Source of the DNA: Warburgia ugandensis
Taxonomy: Eukaryota; Streptophyta; Magnoliopsida; Canellales; Canellaceae
DNA: 64,000 bases
Direction: 5' to 3'
Assembly (NCBI GenBank): GCA_035236585.1
Contig: CP141128.1
Coordinates: forward strand, 26,317,618-26,381,617
The number at the start of each line of letters is the position of its first letter. Position 1 is the first letter of the stretch. A program made the position numbers and the translations under genes. The notes beneath the pieces are model-generated. The model saw only the letters and a list, made by a program, of their open reading frames with translations, was not told the origin of the DNA and searched no databases. Below, one piece after another: positions 61,096 through 64,000 of this stretch.

Positions 61096-61830
61096 TGTTC
61101 GCTTATTTAACTTAAAGTCATAAGTAAGACTAAAAGAAAGCATGAAACCCAAATGTCACAAATTGCACCTATGTGTTGGAACATGTCAATTTCATGATTA
61201 TTACTACTACTAGTAAGATTGCCTTTGTTAGTATGTGAATCTGCTTCGACATAGGTCGAATAGTTTCTTAGGTAAAAAGAGAAGAAAAGAAGAGCTAGTA
61301 GCATGCTATGGTTTTAAGTTGAATCAAGGGCAAGTAGTTTCTAGTTGGTTCGCTAGCATGCATTGGTGTGTCTTATCCATGCCACTTTCTAAGAGCACAT
61401 TAGAGGTTACCAAAATGCTCAAGCTTATTACTAGGGATATGCATTGATTGGTTTAGAGTTTAAGGTAGTTTGATCAAAGTCCCTAGTCTTCCCTAGACTA
61501 AATCTTCTTGTGCCTTCACTCTAAGTTTGCATTCTAGTATGGTTGCTCCTCAAAGTGTTCCCCTTAACTTGAAGATGTTTAGTCATATGTATAATGACAT
61601 TAGTTGTCCTCAATACTAACCTATCTCTATGTTTTTTCTCATGCTTTATGCTGATTATGTATTAGTCATAAATTTCTAAGTTTTTCTCATGGAATTGTAC
61701 CATTCAAGAGGGGACATGTTATAGGCATCAATTTCCTACTTCAGTTGCAAAAATTGCAGTCCTTGACATCCCTAAGGTTTAAGTCTTTTGCATATGATCT
61801 CCTTAGGGAAATTAGCTTACCCCATTTTCA
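61096..61830. other. Unassigned sequence
   Basis: About 0.7 kb, AT-rich, no repeat partner seen within the window. Two short frames overlap at 61107-61304 (-) and 61235-61447 (+); neither resembles a known protein. It could be element interior or ancient host intergenic DNA. Confidence 0.3.
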
Positions 61831-62633
61831 CTTCATGCCTAATCACTCTAACATTCATGTCACCATATCCAAGTGTAAATAAAAATCATTCACCATTGCC
61901 TTTTTGCACTTCTATGGAACATTAATTTCCTATAGAAACCTATAGGAAAATTGCATTGATTTATCTCATAACTTCCCTTAGTTTTAACAAACAAGCATAC
62001 ATTCACCATAAAGTCCTTAATCATCCAACAACAAAATGGAAAAGAAAGACAATCTTCTCAAGCAATCTTTGGGCATCAATTTCTTATAAAAATTTACAAA
62101 AAATTGTGTCAAATTTTTGCTTCTTGTTCCTTGGAAAAACCTATCATACAAGCAATTTATGGATAGGAAACATCTTCACATCCATTTACATTCATATGGT
62201 TTGATGGCTTGAAAATTCAAAAATGAATACATGGCATTTAATTAAAGGTAAACCAAGTGGAATTTCAATAAAATCCAATAATAATATGGATAGTACAAAA
62301 TTGAGATTCATAGATGAAAGCTGAGACTCACCTATAATCCAAAACTTAGAATTGCTAAGGCATAACAACATGCATACTGATTTGAATGGTCTTAATCATT
62401 CATCAATGAACATTTAGTAGGTGAATGGAGAAATCTGAAGTGGAATTTCAGACAAATTCCAAGCATAACCTATAGTGCATGAAAAGTTGAGATTCTTTGA
62501 TAATCCAAAAATAGAATTTTCTAGGGAATAATATCATGTATAATGCTTTGATGGCTTGAATCATTTAACAATGAGCATATGGTAGCTAAATAAAGATAAC
62601 CCAACTGAAATTTTAAATAAATCCCAAGCATAG
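61831..62633 (+). repeat. Satellite-like tandem repeat, about 175-bp unit
   Basis: Units begin near 62196, 62378 and 62551 with GATGGCTTGAA/GAATGGTCTTAATCATT and share AATTTCA..AAATCCAA, AAA.TTGAGATTC, TAATCCAAAA and CATACTG/TATAATGCTTTG in order; two weaker units seem to precede them (near 61840 and 62010, AATCATCCAACAACAAAATGG). Spacing is about 170-182 bp. The last unit is cut by LTR G at 62634. Confidence 0.65.
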
Positions 62634-64000
62634 TGATAAGTGTTCAATTTTGTATAAGAAGTACCCAATTAGCAATCCATCTGTTATGAATTATAAGCAC
62701 TATTGTAGAGTTTTTCTATAATTTGATAACACATGCATTTCTAACCTAGTAAATCAAAAGTTTGATATTTGACCAGTTCAAAAGCTAATCCACAGTTAGT
62801 ATGTGAATAATCATAATTTCTAGGATTTAATTAGGGTTCTCACTCTTTTGTAGGCATCGAAGAGATGACCCAGTGGCCATTATTGATCAAGACATGAATT
62901 GAGGATCAAGATCAAAAGAGGGAGCCAGGACTTAAATTTAAACATTCCAAAGCTCAAGGTTCAAGATAATCTTAAAGTAAGCAAGAAAGCAATGGGAAGA
63001 TACAAAGGTGATTAATGAGCCCATGCAAAAAGCCATGCAATTCCATTACCTTTGCATTAGAATTGGAGCCATGCATGTAAGTTTCCTAAGCTATCGAGGA
63101 AAGTTAAGGAAGCTAAGCCATTCAAGTCTTGAAGCCGAGGGACTTAGCCACTCAAGACATCAAGCATTGAGTCATCAAAGTGAGCTACCAAGCCATAAGA
63201 ACCATGCTACATTGAATCACATGATTAGAGAACTTTTAGAAGCAATTACCTTATGTTAAAATAGTGAATATTAGGACATGGTAAGATATGCATGCATAAG
63301 TGGATGAATCAAGAGAGAAAACATCTCCATTTTCCTTATCTTCCCCTCTCTTTCCTCCCTCTTTCCTCTTTCTTTCCTACCCCACCACATGATGCACTTA
63401 GAAAGGGAAGGAGTTCCATGCTACCTTTCTTGAAAAGTCATAGTTCTCCCCTTCTAATTCCATCCTTTTCACCTCTTTCCTTGTTTCATACTTCTACTTC
63501 AACTTTTTCTCATTTTCCTCCATCTTTCCACTCTCTTTTCATCCCTCCATGTGAGATACCTTAAGGGAAGGGATTCCACACCAAATCCCTTGAATGGCAC
63601 ATCTCCTCCTCCACTTAATTATCTTTAGAAAGTCCACCTTATCTCACTTTCAAAATCCATCTCTTTCAAGCTTCCACCCACATTCCTGGAGTCCTACCTA
63701 CAATTCCTTTCCTAAATTAATAAAATCATATCTTTTTAGCGAAGACTTCATCCATAAATAGCAGCCAAACCTGATCTCCCATATAAGGAACTCCACACCC
63801 CATCCTAGGCTAGAATTCCACTCCTTGTTTTGCATGCTAGGGTTGGACACACTGCTCACTAGTTGCCTTTATTTGTTCTCCACACCTCTTTTTCACTTTG
63901 TTATTTGGATTTTTGTACTCTAAGTCCAGGTGAGTCCTTTTCTTTATTTTCCTTAATTATGTTGCTTGTTTATTGCTTCCTTTGTTGTTAGTTCCATACA
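62634..64000 (+). repeat. LTR G, C-type Athila-like LTR, incomplete at the window edge
   Basis: Starts TGATAAGTGTTCAATTTTG, the clearest native start of this LTR family in the window, and follows the C LTR (CCATGCA.TTCCATTACCTTTGCAT near 63035, AAGCTACCAAGCCA near 63183). A TATA-like ATAAATA lies at 63754-63760. It runs beyond base 64000, so whether it is a solo LTR or the 5' LTR of another element is open. No polypurine tract precedes it, which argues against a 3' LTR. Frame 63292-63564 is a C/T-rich chance frame. Confidence 0.85.

Noticed and set aside
61235-61447. 70-aa frame in unassigned DNA as a possible gene
   Set aside because: Short, AT-rich context, overlapped by a minus-strand frame of similar length; no conserved motif.

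Overview
The window is plant nuclear DNA, and almost all of it is decayed transposable elements. I found no intact host gene, tRNA, rRNA or CRISPR array. The lineages are typical of flowering plants: Ty3/gypsy elements of the Athila type (Asp-tRNA-like primer site, RT/RNase H/INT of that clade), chromovirus elements of the Tekay/Del type (LTRs of 2.7-5 kb, primer site like TGGTATCAGAGC, LTR ends TGTAA...CA), and an L1-type LINE with a C-terminal RNase H. This fits an intergenic or heterochromatic block of a large angiosperm genome. The species cannot be named from the sequence.

The layout is a nest of insertions that can be unpicked because interrupted reading frames rejoin and target-site duplications (TSDs) survive. 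The outermost unit, element A (+), is a chromovirus: LTR end at 2371, primer site 2376-2389, RT 3735-4271, RNase H 9952-9998 plus 12757-13081, INT 54858-56321, start of the 3' LTR at 56335. It is broken by (i) insertion B, 4272 to about 9951, which itself holds solo LTR S1 (7025-9701, TSD TTGTA); (ii) solo LTR S2 (9999-12751, TSD GTGGG), inverted relative to S1; and (iii) Athila-like element C (+), 13082-54852, TSD CAAAT/CCAAT.

Element C has 5' LTR 13082-13295 plus 30834-33265, primer site 33272-33289, gag from 43917, protease about 45770, a fourfold tandem repeat at 46190-47830, RT/RNase H/INT 47831-50460 and 3' LTR 52373-54852. Its 5' LTR was entered by a Tekay-type LTR, D (13296-14123 plus about 29947-30833, TSD AATCC/AATCA). 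D was entered by a second Athila-like element, E (-), 14124-29946. The RT of E was entered by a 5.0-kb solo LTR, F (19704-24729, TSD AATAC). Between the C primer site and C gag sits a two-LTR element without coding capacity, H (-), 33917-43438, TSD CCCTC. The chain A > C > D > E > F is five levels deep.

The right flank holds a 5'-truncated LINE (-) at 56369-59340, a divergent Tekay-type LTR starting at 59343, a block of unknown sequence, a satellite-like tandem repeat of about 175 bp (61831-62633), and another C-type LTR starting at 62634 and running off the window.

Every protein-coding relic carries stops, frameshifts or deletions, so nothing here looks able to move on its own. The points most worth a second look are a hairpin at a fixed place in the Tekay-type LTRs whose two arms change together between copies, the fourfold linker duplication in C, the INT-to-RT scrambled junction in A, and the pairing of two Athila-like elements with the same interior but unrelated LTR bodies.
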